This document shows, one piece after another, positions 34,301 to 43,774 of a DNA stretch of 64,000 nucleotides. The notes under the pieces are model-generated. The model had not been told where the DNA came from, ran no database searches, and saw nothing but the letters and a program-made list of their open reading frames with translations. How positions within the stretch are numbered: the first letter of the stretch is position 1; the number at the start of each line of letters is the position of its first letter. This DNA is from Bacteroidota bacterium (GTDB lineage: Bacteria; Bacteroidota; Bacteroidia; UKL13-3). The stretch spans positions 1-64,000 of the forward strand of contig JAIXSO010000013.1 in NCBI GenBank assembly GCA_027484685.1, given 5' to 3'. The translations under genes were made by a program, and so were the position numbers.

Positions 34301-37190
34301 AATTGAACTTGATTTTATAAACAACGAGTTTAGTTATACCGAAGAAATTTCAATTTTATTTGATTTAGAGCCAACAGAAATATTAACTTTTAATGGATTG
34401 ATTAATTACTTTAGAGATGAAGCCAATTTATTAATTAAAAAATACTTTGATGAAATTCAAAAAAACGGTAATTCATTTGATTTAGAATTAGAGTTATTAA
34501 CCTACAAACAAAATTATAAATGGGTAAGAATAACTGCCAAAGCAACTAAAAATAACAATACGGTAGTTAAAGCTTATGCTACAGTTCAAGACATTACCAA
34601 AGAAAAGCAACACGAGCTTCAAATATTAAACAATAAGCAAAAGTATAAAGCTTTTGTTGAAAACTCGCTCAATTCATTTATTATAACCAATATGAATGGC
34701 GATATTTTAGAGGCTAATAAATCGGCTTGCGATTTATTAACCTGTAATAACGAAACCTTGTTAACTCTAAATATTGCTAATTTTTTTGATATTGAATCAC
34801 CAACATTTAAAAGTATAATTAATAATCAACAATTATATGGTAAAGCCAAAGCAGAAATTCACTCTGTTAAAGCATGTGGTAATTATTTTATTGCCGATTA
34901 TTCATCGGTGGTTTATAAAGATTTGATAAGCCTTGAAGACAGAATATTTATTTATTTATCGGATATAACAGAGCGTGTAAAAAACACCAATTTACTAAAC
35001 GAAATAAGTAAAATGGGTAATATTGGTGGTTGGGAAGTTGATTTAATTACCAATAAGGCTACTTGGAGCGATGTTACTAAGTTAATACACGAAGTACCAC
35101 TTGAATATGAACCTGATTTAACTAATGCCATTAATTTTTATAAAGAAGGTTTAAGCAGAGATACTATTAAAAATGCAGTTGAAAAAGCCATACTTAATGG
35201 AACTCCTTGGGATTTTGAATTGCAATTGATAACTGCAAAAGGAAATGAAATTTGGGTTCGTGCCAAAGGAGAAGCTAGTTTTATAAATGGAAAATGTGTT
35301 AAGTTATTTGGTGTTTTTCAAGATATTACTTACCGCAAACAGCGTGATTTAATGTTTGAATTGCAAAGCAATGAACTGGAAAATATTTTAAGTACTTCGC
35401 TTGATATTATTTGTACAGTTAATGAAAATGGACAATTTGAATTAATGAGTGCTTCGGCTGAAACCATTTTGGGTTATAAACCTGATGAAATTCAAGGAAA
35501 ACCATTTATTGATTTTGTTTTTGAAGAAGATATTGAATCAACAAAAGAAGTAGCCAATTTGGTATTTAAGGGTAAAGCAATAACCAATTTTGAAAATAGG
35601 TACAAGCATAAAAATGGCAGTTTAATTCCATTTTCTTGGGCTGCTAAATGGGACGAAAATGCACAAAAAATGTATTGCATAGCAAGAGATATTACCGAAA
35701 ATCAAAAATTTGAAAAAGAAATAATTGAAACTAACGAAAGATTTGAATATGTAACTAAAGCTACCTTTGATGCTATTTGGGATTGGGATTTAGAAAATGA
35801 TTTAATTTATTGGGGAGAAGGTTTTAAAACCTTATTTGGTTACCAAAATGTAAATTCATTTATACCTGGCAAACAAAATTGGATACAACGTATTCATAAA
35901 AACGACCTTGAAAAAGTAGAGCTAGAATTAACTAAATTTATTGAATCAAATGAAAATAATTGGAAATTTGAATACCAATATTTAAGAGCAGATGGTATTT
36001 ATGTATTTGTGGTAGATAAAGCCATTTGTATTAGAAATGAAAATGGCAAAGTACTTAGAATGATTGGCGCTATGCAAGATTTGACCGAGCAGAAATTAAA
36101 AGAAGAAAGGTTAAAGTTGTTTCAATCGGTAATAGAAAATGCCAACGATGGAGTTATTATTACCAAAGCTGAACCTTTTGATTTACCTGGTCCTGAAATT
36201 GTTTATGCCAATAAAGCCATGACTAAAATTTCTGGATATACACAAACCGAATTAATAGGATCAAGCCCAAGATTAATGCAAGGGCCTAACACCAGCAGAG
36301 AAGAACTTGATAAAATTAGAAAAGCCATTGAAAACTGGCAACCAGCAGAAACAGAAATAATCAATTATAAGAAAAATGGGGAAGAATATTGGCTTAATTT
36401 TTCAATAGTACCCGTAGCTAATGAAAAAGGATGGTTTACCCATTGGATTTCAATTGAACGCGATATTACAGCCCGCAAAAAAGCTGAAGAAGAACGCGAA
36501 CAATTGCTCAATGAGTTAACTAAAAATAATAAAGAACTCAAACAGTTTTCATACATCACATCGCATAATATGCGTTCGCCATTAACTAATATATTGGCTA
36601 TTTTAGACTTGTTTGATCATGAAAGAATTAATGACCAAGAAACCACAGAATTAATTGATGCCTTAAGGCAATCAACCAATAACTTACACGAAACCTTAAA
36701 TGATTTGATAAAAATTCTAATCATTAAAGAAAATACCAATCAGGAGTTAGAAAATATCAATATTGAAGATGTATTTATTGGTGTAAAAAATTCTATCAAT
36801 TCGTTGGTTGCAAATAGTAATGCTCAAATTCAATTTAATTTTTCGGAAGCTAACCAACTTAATTACAATAAAAGTTATTTAGAAAGCATTTTCTTAAATT
36901 TATTAACCAATTCAATTAAATATGCAAGCCAAGAAAGAAACTTGAACATAACTGTAAATACTGAATTAGAAAACAATAAAATTAGGTTAACTTACACAGA
37001 TAACGGACTTGGCTTTGATTTGGAAAAAGTTAAAGATAAAATTTTTGGGTTATATCAAAGGTTTCATACCCATACCGATAGTAAAGGAATTGGATTATAT
37101 TTGGTTTATTCTCAAATAGTAGCATTAGGTGGCAATATTAAAGTAGATAGCGAGGTAAACAAAGGAACTACTTTCACCATCCATTTTTAA
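31332..37190 (+). CDS. CheB-CheR-multiPAS hybrid sensor histidine kinase
   Basis: 1952 residues. Residues 1-195: CheB methylesterase domain with the full triad S17 (GASAGG), H45 (AQHLSP) and D137 (GTGTDGA), but without the receiver domain that normally controls it. About 205-480: CheR methyltransferase ('TSFFRDSEAF', 'STGEEAYSIA', 'CRNLLIYF'). About 640-720: a long repeated coiled coil (ELETSNEELQSTNEE). About 725-1700: a chain of seven or eight PAS modules, many ending in the 'DIT' motif. The last PAS is LOV-like but has P1646 instead of the photoactive Cys. 1720-1952: kinase with phospho-acceptor H1745 (SHNMRSPL), N-box NSIKYA and G-box DSKGIGLYL. No receiver output; the partner regulator must be elsewhere. 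A known family type, usually linked to light, redox or chemosensing. Confidence 0.93.
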   Translation: MINKENYPHYIVAIGASAGGLEALQDFLTNFPIELKNISIIIAQHLSPTHKSMLVQLLGKNSKLNVQEAKHLAIIEPSQVYIAPPDADITVSNEKIILTKPQNQLGPKPSVDLLFQSLANALHERVIGVILSGTGTDGAIGVRAIKKNGGFTLAQEPHTAKYNGMPIAAIDTGDIDSVLLPEKMGEEIKEFVLNPVQFKVIKYSDNEEYNSLDQIFKLLSSRTGTDFSNYKEATVKRRLEKRINELKLKSIKEYLVFIENNPSELDEMFNKILIGVTSFFRDSEAFIALELYIKKIITNSAKKHIRIWAPASSTGEEAYSIAIILARLLKDKINQYNIQIFATDIDDRAITIARKGLYTPEVIQNIPSDILNEYFLKNGSNYELVKSIRSMVLFSKHDVTNNPPFLKLDLICCRNLLIYFGANLQKQIIPLFHYSLNENGYLFLGKSETVGQFSDLFNTIDAKNKIFQHKKGNAFKTIQFSNFKAKLQHATRLDDNAKTSKAKSNSSLEDIIKETIYSDFENPYVIINENFDIQSVYGDVRLFLSFTSGNINVNLIKMVNAELQIELRAIITKAIKDFKNIKSPIKKFNLFGQIHFVRLCVKPLKSISFSDNLLMVIFEKLEIDEFILKENLITDKELIDNRVQELEKELLQTKEHLQTFIEELETSNEELQSLNEEMHSTNEELQSSNEELETSNEELQSTNEEVQIAYTELKLVNDELFKKEKLLIEKQAKLNALLDNNLQGFILVDESYLAITFNEKAKSIFNLFSFKPLQEGASLFDYFEANALEELIVDFKTAISGKSITKDFYINDLTQNKLCFSIHFTPIINELGDVKSFSFGLIEITKAIKTLEQLTKAEKLLDAVFNATAVGVCITDENGIFIDVNNEYCRIYGYTKEELIGNNFTLVVPAEYKQALQNLHDEFINGKEELASEWQVQRKNGVIIDIYASAELLIQPDGKKYKVTSVRDITENKKYKNLLFETQESGKIGGIELDFINNEFSYTEEISILFDLEPTEILTFNGLINYFRDEANLLIKKYFDEIQKNGNSFDLELELLTYKQNYKWVRITAKATKNNNTVVKAYATVQDITKEKQHELQILNNKQKYKAFVENSLNSFIITNMNGDILEANKSACDLLTCNNETLLTLNIANFFDIESPTFKSIINNQQLYGKAKAEIHSVKACGNYFIADYSSVVYKDLISLEDRIFIYLSDITERVKNTNLLNEISKMGNIGGWEVDLITNKATWSDVTKLIHEVPLEYEPDLTNAINFYKEGLSRDTIKNAVEKAILNGTPWDFELQLITAKGNEIWVRAKGEASFINGKCVKLFGVFQDITYRKQRDLMFELQSNELENILSTSLDIICTVNENGQFELMSASAETILGYKPDEIQGKPFIDFVFEEDIESTKEVANLVFKGKAITNFENRYKHKNGSLIPFSWAAKWDENAQKMYCIARDITENQKFEKEIIETNERFEYVTKATFDAIWDWDLENDLIYWGEGFKTLFGYQNVNSFIPGKQNWIQRIHKNDLEKVELELTKFIESNENNWKFEYQYLRADGIYVFVVDKAICIRNENGKVLRMIGAMQDLTEQKLKEERLKLFQSVIENANDGVIITKAEPFDLPGPEIVYANKAMTKISGYTQTELIGSSPRLMQGPNTSREELDKIRKAIENWQPAETEIINYKKNGEEYWLNFSIVPVANEKGWFTHWISIERDITARKKAEEEREQLLNELTKNNKELKQFSYITSHNMRSPLTNILAILDLFDHERINDQETTELIDALRQSTNNLHETLNDLIKILIIKENTNQELENINIEDVFIGVKNSINSLVANSNAQIQFNFSEANQLNYNKSYLESIFLNLLTNSIKYASQERNLNITVNTELENNKIRLTYTDNGLGFDLEKVKDKIFGLYQRFHTHTDSKGIGLYLVYSQIVALGGNIKVDSEVNKGTTFTIHF

Positions 37191-37360
37191 ATATTAAATT
37201 ATAAAATCAGAAAGCAGTTATAAGGTTTTTTACTTTGTAACTACTTTTTTGTTACTAAAATTTATCTTTTAATAGTTAATTAAGTTTAACAATACTTTAT
37301 TTACGCAATTAGTATTTGTTTTACATAAATAAATTTTAGGTTATGTAAAAATTAGGTTAA

Positions 37361-37399
37361 CAATAGTTGATTTTGTCAACTATTGATTAATTCAACTAT
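37361..37399 (+). promoter_or_regulatory. Inverted-repeat operator upstream of the MarR gene
   Basis: A perfect inverted repeat, CAATAGTTGA - 5 bases - TCAACTATTG (37361-37385), is followed by a further half-site TCAACTAT (37392-37399), ending 14 bases before the ATG of the MarR-type regulator. Size, symmetry and place fit an autoregulatory MarR-family operator controlling the efflux operon. Confidence 0.8.
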
Positions 37400-37413
37400 A
37401 TTCGCTGCCACAA

Positions 37414-37911
37414 ATGGACGATAAAAAAAACTGCAAATCGGATTTAGGCACTCCATTGGCCTATAAATTTACTCTTTTGGCCAAAAATTATTACGGTGCA
37501 GCTGCTGCTCATTTCACTGATTTTGAATTTGATAAATACTTTTATGTGTTAATGGTTATTGGTAATCATGAAAAAATTACTCAACAATGTTTAGCCAAAT
37601 ATTTTGATATTGATAAAGCAAGCATTGTTCGCATTATTGATTATTTAACCGAAAAAGGATTGGTAATTCGCGAAAAGAACACACTTGACAGAAGAGAGCA
37701 CATGATAGTTTGTACAGAAAAAGGCAAGACTTATTTACCTCAAATAAACCAAGCATTTAATTTAGTAAACAATTCGGCTTTTAAAAACTTTACAGAGCAA
37801 GAGCAAACTTTATTTTTTGAAATGCTTAACCGAATGCTCGAAAATATTTCGGGTTTACCAGCCGAGTACTACGAATTAAAATATGTAAAATCAAATAATG
37901 TGAGCAAATAG
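37414..37911 (+). CDS. MarR-family transcriptional regulator of the efflux operon
   Basis: 165 residues with a winged helix: 'ITQQCLAKYFDIDKASIVRIIDYLTEKGLVIREKNTLDRREHMIVCTEKG', the last part being the wing with the conserved D-x-R. First gene of the operon with the RND pump, 26 bases before the membrane-fusion gene, and directly behind an inverted-repeat operator, so it most likely represses itself and the pump until a ligand releases it. Confidence 0.92.
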   Translation: MDDKKNCKSDLGTPLAYKFTLLAKNYYGAAAAHFTDFEFDKYFYVLMVIGNHEKITQQCLAKYFDIDKASIVRIIDYLTEKGLVIREKNTLDRREHMIVCTEKGKTYLPQINQAFNLVNNSAFKNFTEQEQTLFFEMLNRMLENISGLPAEYYELKYVKSNNVSK

Positions 37912-37937
37912 AAGTTCGCAATAATTTAATAAAAAAC

Positions 37938-38993
37938 ATGACTAAAAAACAAATTATAACTTATTCCGTAATTATAGCCATAGTTGCCTTATTGGCCTAT
38001 CCTAAAATTTTTCCTAAAACCGAGGCAGGAGCTTCAGGAGCAAAAGGTGGTAAGCCAGCTGCTGCGCCAGTAAAAGTGAGTGTGGTAGTTGCTCAGAAAC
38101 AAAGTGTATCAAGTTCAGTGCAAGCCATTGGTAATATTATGGCCGATGAAGAAGTAGAGTTACATGCTGAAACGCAAGGTAGAATTACTAAAATTGGTTT
38201 TACAGAAGGTTCAGTGGTGACCAAAGGCAAACAGCTTATCAAAATTTATGATGGCGATTTACAAGCTCAACTAAACAAAGCATTGATAAACAAAAAGCTT
38301 AAGCAAGAAACCGAAAAACGTAATAAACAATTGTTAGATAAAGGTGGCATTAGTCAAGAAGCTTATGATTTATCGCTTACCGATTTAAATTCAATCAATG
38401 CTGATATAGAAATACTTAAAGAAAGTATCAAGCATACCGAAATTGTAGCACCATTTAGTGGCAAAATAGGTTTAAAATATATAAGCGAAGGTTCGTTTGT
38501 TAATTCGGCTTCAAAAATTGCTTCTATCCAAAAAATTGATAGGATAAAAATTGAATTTTCTGTTCCTGAAAGATACGTAGCTCAAATTAGCAACGGTACT
38601 GAAGTAAATTTTACGGTAGAAGGAATTCAAAAAACGTTTAAAGCTAAAATTTATGCCATTGAACCAAAGGTTGATGTGGTAAATAGAAACGTGGTTTTAA
38701 GAGCCATTTGCGAAAATAGCAATGGTGTGCTTTTACCTGGATTATTTGCCAAAGTAAATGTGCCATTGAACGATAAAGAAGGTGTGTTTTTAATTCCAAC
38801 ACAATCAGTGGTGCCTATTTTAAAAGGGCAAAAAGTATTTGTGGTAAAAGGCGATTCAGCTGTTGAACAAAAAGTAGAAGTAGCTGGAAGAAACGAATTA
38901 AACGTAGAAATTGTAAGTGGTTTAAAGACGGGCGATTCAGTAATTGTAAGTGGAATTATACAAATGAAACAAGGAGTTAAGGTAAAATTTTAA
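37938..38993 (+). CDS. RND efflux periplasmic adaptor (membrane fusion protein)
   Basis: 351 residues: N-terminal membrane anchor (about 8-25), a Gly/Ala/Lys linker, lipoyl halves ('AETQGRITKIGFTEGSVVTKGKQLIKI' and 'EIVAPFSGKIGLKYISEGSFV') around a short helical hairpin, then beta-barrel and membrane-proximal domains. Connects the RND pump with its outer-membrane channel. Separated from the pump gene by a 197-bp repeat insert although the three genes are clearly one unit. Confidence 0.93.
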   Translation: MTKKQIITYSVIIAIVALLAYPKIFPKTEAGASGAKGGKPAAAPVKVSVVVAQKQSVSSSVQAIGNIMADEEVELHAETQGRITKIGFTEGSVVTKGKQLIKIYDGDLQAQLNKALINKKLKQETEKRNKQLLDKGGISQEAYDLSLTDLNSINADIEILKESIKHTEIVAPFSGKIGLKYISEGSFVNSASKIASIQKIDRIKIEFSVPERYVAQISNGTEVNFTVEGIQKTFKAKIYAIEPKVDVVNRNVVLRAICENSNGVLLPGLFAKVNVPLNDKEGVFLIPTQSVVPILKGQKVFVVKGDSAVEQKVEVAGRNELNVEIVSGLKTGDSVIVSGIIQMKQGVKVKF

Positions 38994-39190
38994 ATTATGA
39001 ATTGTGAGTTGAGAAATGAGCACTGAGCTTTGAGAAATGAGAGTTGAAAATTGGGAAATTTAACTAAACAACTCCCGATTTATCGGGACAACCATTTAGC
39101 AATCTAACCATTTAGCAATCCAGCAATTTAACAATCCAACAATTTAACAATCTACAAATCACTAAATCTCCAAATCAATAAATAACTAAA
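38994..39190. repeat. Repeat insert inside the efflux operon
   Basis: 38994-39060 holds G/A-T short repeats (tgagaaatgagagttg). 39073-39088 is the palindrome TCCCGATTTATCGGGA. From 39090 to 39180 there is a 16-bp periodic repeat (accatttagcaatcta), which itself is two similar 8-mers. The reverse complement of this wording occurs at 23110-23180. Confidence 0.88.
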
Positions 39191-42100
39191 ATGAGTTTAT
39201 CAAGTGTAAGTATAAGTAGGCCAGTATTAGCAACGGTTATGTCGATAGCCATTGTATTATTTGGTGCTATTGGATATAAATATTTAGGTGTAAGGGAATT
39301 TCCTTCCATCGATCCACCAATTATAACGGTAAGAACAAGTTATACTGGTGCCAATGCCGAAATTATTGAATCGCAAATTACAGAGCCATTAGAAAAATCA
39401 ATTAATGGAATTGCGGGAATTCGCTCTATTTCGTCAGCTAGTAATTTAGGAACCAGTAATATTACTGTAGAGTTTAATTTAGATGCCAATTTAGAAGAAG
39501 CTGCAAACGATGTACGCGATAAAGTTTCGCAAGCCGTTAGGCAATTACCGCAAGATATTGATGCACCTCCTGTTGTTAGTAAAGCCGATGCAAACTCAGA
39601 TGCTATTTTGGGTATGACCATTCAGAGCGATAATAAAAACCAATTACAGGTAAGTGATTATGCCGAAAATGTGTTGTTAGAAAAACTACAAACCATTCCA
39701 GGAGTTAGTACCATTCAAATTTGGGGGCAAAAACGTTATGCCATGCGTTTATGGTTAAATCCTGCTAAACTTTCGGCTTTAGGAGTAACTGCATTAGATG
39801 TAAAACAAGCTTTAGATAGAGAAAATGTAGAACTTCCTGGAGGTAAAATAGAAGGAAATACCACAGAGTTAACTGTAAAAACGGTTGGTAAATTCACAAC
39901 TGAAGAACAATTTAATAACTTAATTATTAAAGCCGATGATACCAAAACCATCAAGTTAAAAGATGTTGGTTATGCTATTATAGGAGCAGAAAACGAAGAG
40001 ACTATTTTAAAAGAATCAGGTATTCCAATGATTGGTTTAGGCATTGTACCACAACCGGGTGCTAATTATATTGAAATAGCCGATGAGTTTTACAAACGTT
40101 TCGAGCAAATTAAGAAAGAAGTTCCCAAAGATTTTAAACTGAATGTATCTATTGATAATACCAAGTTTATAAAAACATCTATTACCGAGGTAAAGGAAAC
40201 TTTGTTAATAGCATTCATATTGGTTGTATTAATTATTTTCTTGTTTTTTAGAGATTGGTTAATTGCTTTTAGACCATTAATTGATATTCCTGTTTCGCTG
40301 ATTGGTGCATTTTTTATTATGTACTTGGCAGGTTTTTCTATCAATATTTTAACCTTATTAGCAATTGTATTAGCTACAGGTTTGGTGGTAGATGATGGAA
40401 TTGTGGTAACCGAAAATATTTTCAAGAAAATAGAAGAAGGTCTTTCACCTCGCGAGGCAGCCATAAAAGGTTCAAACGAAATATTTTTTGCTGTAGTTTC
40501 AACTTCCATTACGTTGGCAGTGGTTTTTTTACCAATCATTTTCTTACAAGGTTTTGTGGGTAGGTTATTCCGCGAGTTTGGAGTGGTGGTAGCAGGTGCA
40601 GTGTTAATTTCTGCATTTGTTTCGCTATCGTTAACGCCTATGTTAAATGTATTTTTAACTAGAAAAGACCATAAAAAACGCAGTAATTTTTATATCAAAA
40701 CCGAACCATTTTTTGAAGGATTGAACAACGCTTATAAAAAATCATTGGATGTGTTTTTTGAACGTAAATGGTTGGCATTGGTAGTTATTTTGGTTTCATT
40801 TGGTTTAATATTTTTAATTGGAAATACCATTCAAAGTGAGTTAGCTCCACTTGATGATAGAAGTGTAATGCGCATCAGTTCCACAGCGCCAGAAGGTGCA
40901 TCTTACGAGTTTATGGATAATTACCAAGATAAAATTACCCAATTAATTTTAGATTCAGTTCCTGAAAAGAAAATTATTATCTCGGTAACAGCGCCAGGTT
41001 TTACTGGAAGTGGAGCGGTAAATACAGGTTTTAACCGAATTATATTAAACGACCCTGATGAACGTAAACGTTCGCAACAGCAAATAGCTGATATGCTCAC
41101 CCGAAATTTAAAGAATTTTCCTGATGCTAAATCATTTGTAATTCAAGATCAAACCATCAATGGTTCAGGCGGTTCGCGTGCTGGTTTACCCGTTCAATTT
41201 ATTTTACAAAATCAAGATTTTAGTAAAATTCAACAATACTTACCAAAGTTTATTGAAGCAGTATCGGCCAATAAAACTTTCCAAGGGTTTGATGTAAATT
41301 TAAAGTTCAATAAACCCGAATTGGTAATAACCATTGATAGAGACAAGGCCAAAAGTTTGGGTGTTTCGGTTCAAAGTGTAGCGCAAACATTGCAATTGGC
41401 ATATAGCGGATTGCGTTATGGATATTATACACAACAAGGAAAACAGTACCAAGTTATTGGCCAAATGGACAGAGAAAACCGTGACGAACCTTTGGATTTA
41501 AAATCGCTTTATGTTAAAAATGATGCGGGTAAAATGATTCAACTGGATAACGTGGTGCAAATTACAGAGCAAAGCAGCCCGCCTCAATTGTATCATTACA
41601 ATCGTTACAAAGCAGCTACTGTTTCGGCTGGTTTAGCACCTGGTAAAACCATTGGTGATGGGATAAAGGAAATGGAAAAAATTTCGAAAAAGGTGTTAGA
41701 CGAATCGTTTACTACCGATTTGGCTGGTCCTTCTCGTGATTTTTCTGAAAGTTCGTCAAATACCACCTTCGCATTTTTATTGGCTTTGGTATTGGTTTAT
41801 TTGGTATTAGCAGCTCAATTCGAAAGTTTTATAGATCCGCTAATTATTATGATTACGGTGCCAATGGCTTTGGCAGGAGCGTTAATTTCATTGTGGTATT
41901 TTAACCAAACTATCAATATTTTTAGTCAAATTGGAATCATTGTTTTAATAGGTTTGGTTACTAAAAATGGAATTTTAATTGTAGAATTTGCTAACCATCA
42001 AAAAGAAAGTGGTTTGCAAACCATTGAAGCAGTTAAACTTGCAGCAGTGCAGCGTTTGCGCCCCATTATGATGACCAGTTTGGCTACCATTTTAGGAGCT

Positions 42101-42286
42101 TTGCCAATTGCTTTAGCTTTGGGTGCTGGCGCAAAAAGTAGAACTGCAATGGGTATAGTAATTATAGGTGGTTTGTTGTTCTCAGGATTTTTAACTTTAT
42201 ACGTAATTCCAGTTATGTACAGTTATATTTCTCGTAACAAAAAATCAAAAACCGAAGTAGAATCAACCGAAGAAATTTCGGCTTAA
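39191..42286 (+). CDS. RND multidrug efflux permease (HAE1-like)
   Basis: 1031 residues with twelve membrane helices in two halves and two large periplasmic loops. Signatures: 'ISRPVLATVMSIAIVLFGAIGY' at the N-terminus, the proton-relay 'GLVVDDGIVVTENI' in helix 4 and 'GLVTKNGILIVEFAN' in helix 10. Exports drugs or other amphiphiles using the proton gradient. Works with the adaptor before it and the TolC-like channel after it (6-base gap). Confidence 0.94.
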   Translation: MSLSSVSISRPVLATVMSIAIVLFGAIGYKYLGVREFPSIDPPIITVRTSYTGANAEIIESQITEPLEKSINGIAGIRSISSASNLGTSNITVEFNLDANLEEAANDVRDKVSQAVRQLPQDIDAPPVVSKADANSDAILGMTIQSDNKNQLQVSDYAENVLLEKLQTIPGVSTIQIWGQKRYAMRLWLNPAKLSALGVTALDVKQALDRENVELPGGKIEGNTTELTVKTVGKFTTEEQFNNLIIKADDTKTIKLKDVGYAIIGAENEETILKESGIPMIGLGIVPQPGANYIEIADEFYKRFEQIKKEVPKDFKLNVSIDNTKFIKTSITEVKETLLIAFILVVLIIFLFFRDWLIAFRPLIDIPVSLIGAFFIMYLAGFSINILTLLAIVLATGLVVDDGIVVTENIFKKIEEGLSPREAAIKGSNEIFFAVVSTSITLAVVFLPIIFLQGFVGRLFREFGVVVAGAVLISAFVSLSLTPMLNVFLTRKDHKKRSNFYIKTEPFFEGLNNAYKKSLDVFFERKWLALVVILVSFGLIFLIGNTIQSELAPLDDRSVMRISSTAPEGASYEFMDNYQDKITQLILDSVPEKKIIISVTAPGFTGSGAVNTGFNRIILNDPDERKRSQQQIADMLTRNLKNFPDAKSFVIQDQTINGSGGSRAGLPVQFILQNQDFSKIQQYLPKFIEAVSANKTFQGFDVNLKFNKPELVITIDRDKAKSLGVSVQSVAQTLQLAYSGLRYGYYTQQGKQYQVIGQMDRENRDEPLDLKSLYVKNDAGKMIQLDNVVQITEQSSPPQLYHYNRYKAATVSAGLAPGKTIGDGIKEMEKISKKVLDESFTTDLAGPSRDFSESSSNTTFAFLLALVLVYLVLAAQFESFIDPLIIMITVPMALAGALISLWYFNQTINIFSQIGIIVLIGLVTKNGILIVEFANHQKESGLQTIEAVKLAAVQRLRPIMMTSLATILGALPIALALGAGAKSRTAMGIVIIGGLLFSGFLTLYVIPVMYSYISRNKKSKTEVESTEEISA

Positions 42287-42292
42287 TTAAAA

Positions 42293-43636
42293 ATGAAATT
42301 CATGTTATTAAATAAATTGTTTTCAAATAAAATAGTTGCAGTTTTTATTTTTAGTCTTGTATTTATTGGAGCTAAAGCCCAACAAATACTTACTTTAAAC
42401 GAAGCTTTAAAATTAGCTTTAGCCAATAATTACTCCATTCAATTGGCAAAAAACGAAGCGGAAATAGCTCAAAATAGTAATTATGCTGGTGCTGCGGGAA
42501 TGTTACCAACTGTTGCTGCTACTGCAAGCCAAGATAATGTGGTAAATAATACACAACAAAAGTTTTTAAATGGAACTGAAAATAATAAAGATGGCGCCAA
42601 ATCTAATCAGTTAAATGCTGGTGTTGAATTAGGTTGGACTATTTTTGATGGTTTAAAAATGTTTGCTACTAAAAACAAGTTGAATCAATTACAGGCTATT
42701 GGTGAATTGAGGATGCGCGCTCAAATTGAGCAAAATTTTAGTCGTATTATTCGTGCTTATTTCGATATTGTTCAGAATAAAAAGCAGTTAAATGCCTTGC
42801 AACAAAGTGTAACTATTTCAACAGAAAGGCTAAAGCTGGCCAACGATAAATTGGCAGTTGGAAAAGTATCAAAAACTGAAGTTTTAAAAGCGCAGGTTGA
42901 TTTAAATACCGATAAATCGGCCATGATGAAACAACAAAATTTGGTACAAAATGCCAAAGCAAATTTAAACCAATTATTAGCCCGTGATTTAACCACCGAT
43001 TTTGAGGTAGATGGCAAAATTGAAATCAATAAAGATTTAAAATTAGCCGATTTGCAAAGCAAAGCACAAACTCAAAATACAAACTTAATGATTACCAAAA
43101 AAAATTATCAAGTTTCGGCATTTACTATTAATGAAATTAAGGCTGAACGCATGCCAACAGTTCAGTTAAGAACCGGATATAATTACAACAGACAAACTTC
43201 GGAAGCAGGTTTTTTACAGTCGAGTCAAAATATTGGTTACCATTATGGTGCTGCTTTAAACTTAAATGTATTTAATGGTTTTAGCGTAGATAAACGTTTG
43301 CAAAATGCACGGTTAAGTTTAAAATCAACCGATTTTGTGTTAAAAGATAGCTTAACAAAATTGGATTTAGCTATTCAACAAAACTATAATTCGTATGCCA
43401 TGGCATTGCAATTACTTCAATTTGAAACTGAAAATGTAACGGTAGCACAAAGTAATTTTGATTTAGCCAATGAGCAATATAAAGTAGGAGTAATTACTGC
43501 CTTAGAATTGCGCGATGCGCAACAAAACTTGGTATTGAGTCAAACCCGTTTATCGGCTGCACAATACGATGCCAAAGTAGCCGAAACCGAACTTTTAAGG
43601 CTAACTGCGGAAATATTTAAAGTGGTTGGTAATTAA
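42293..43636 (+). CDS. TolC-family outer-membrane efflux channel
   Basis: 447 residues, signal peptide ending at AKAQ (about 29), then two repeats of the outer-membrane efflux domain: 'LTLNEALKLALANNYSIQLAKNEAEIA', 'AQVDLNTDKSAMMKQQNLVQNAKANLNQLL', and 'LANEQYKVGVITALELRDAQQNLVLSQTRLSAAQYDAKVAETELLRLTA' in the second half. Forms the exit duct of the RND pump; last gene of the MarR-controlled operon. Confidence 0.93.
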   Translation: MKFMLLNKLFSNKIVAVFIFSLVFIGAKAQQILTLNEALKLALANNYSIQLAKNEAEIAQNSNYAGAAGMLPTVAATASQDNVVNNTQQKFLNGTENNKDGAKSNQLNAGVELGWTIFDGLKMFATKNKLNQLQAIGELRMRAQIEQNFSRIIRAYFDIVQNKKQLNALQQSVTISTERLKLANDKLAVGKVSKTEVLKAQVDLNTDKSAMMKQQNLVQNAKANLNQLLARDLTTDFEVDGKIEINKDLKLADLQSKAQTQNTNLMITKKNYQVSAFTINEIKAERMPTVQLRTGYNYNRQTSEAGFLQSSQNIGYHYGAALNLNVFNGFSVDKRLQNARLSLKSTDFVLKDSLTKLDLAIQQNYNSYAMALQLLQFETENVTVAQSNFDLANEQYKVGVITALELRDAQQNLVLSQTRLSAAQYDAKVAETELLRLTAEIFKVVGN

Positions 43637-43774
43637 TTGATTACAAGTAATTTCGATTTCCTCTATTTTCAATTTATTATTTCTTGAATTTGCTACTAAA
43701 TAGCTAGTTAACAATACTGGGCTAAATTTATTTTAAAAAGTAATTCATTAAGCTTACTTTTATAGCCTCAAAGT

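Noticed and set aside
40090-40539. 149-codon frame on the minus strand
   Set aside because: Shadow of the RND permease gene.
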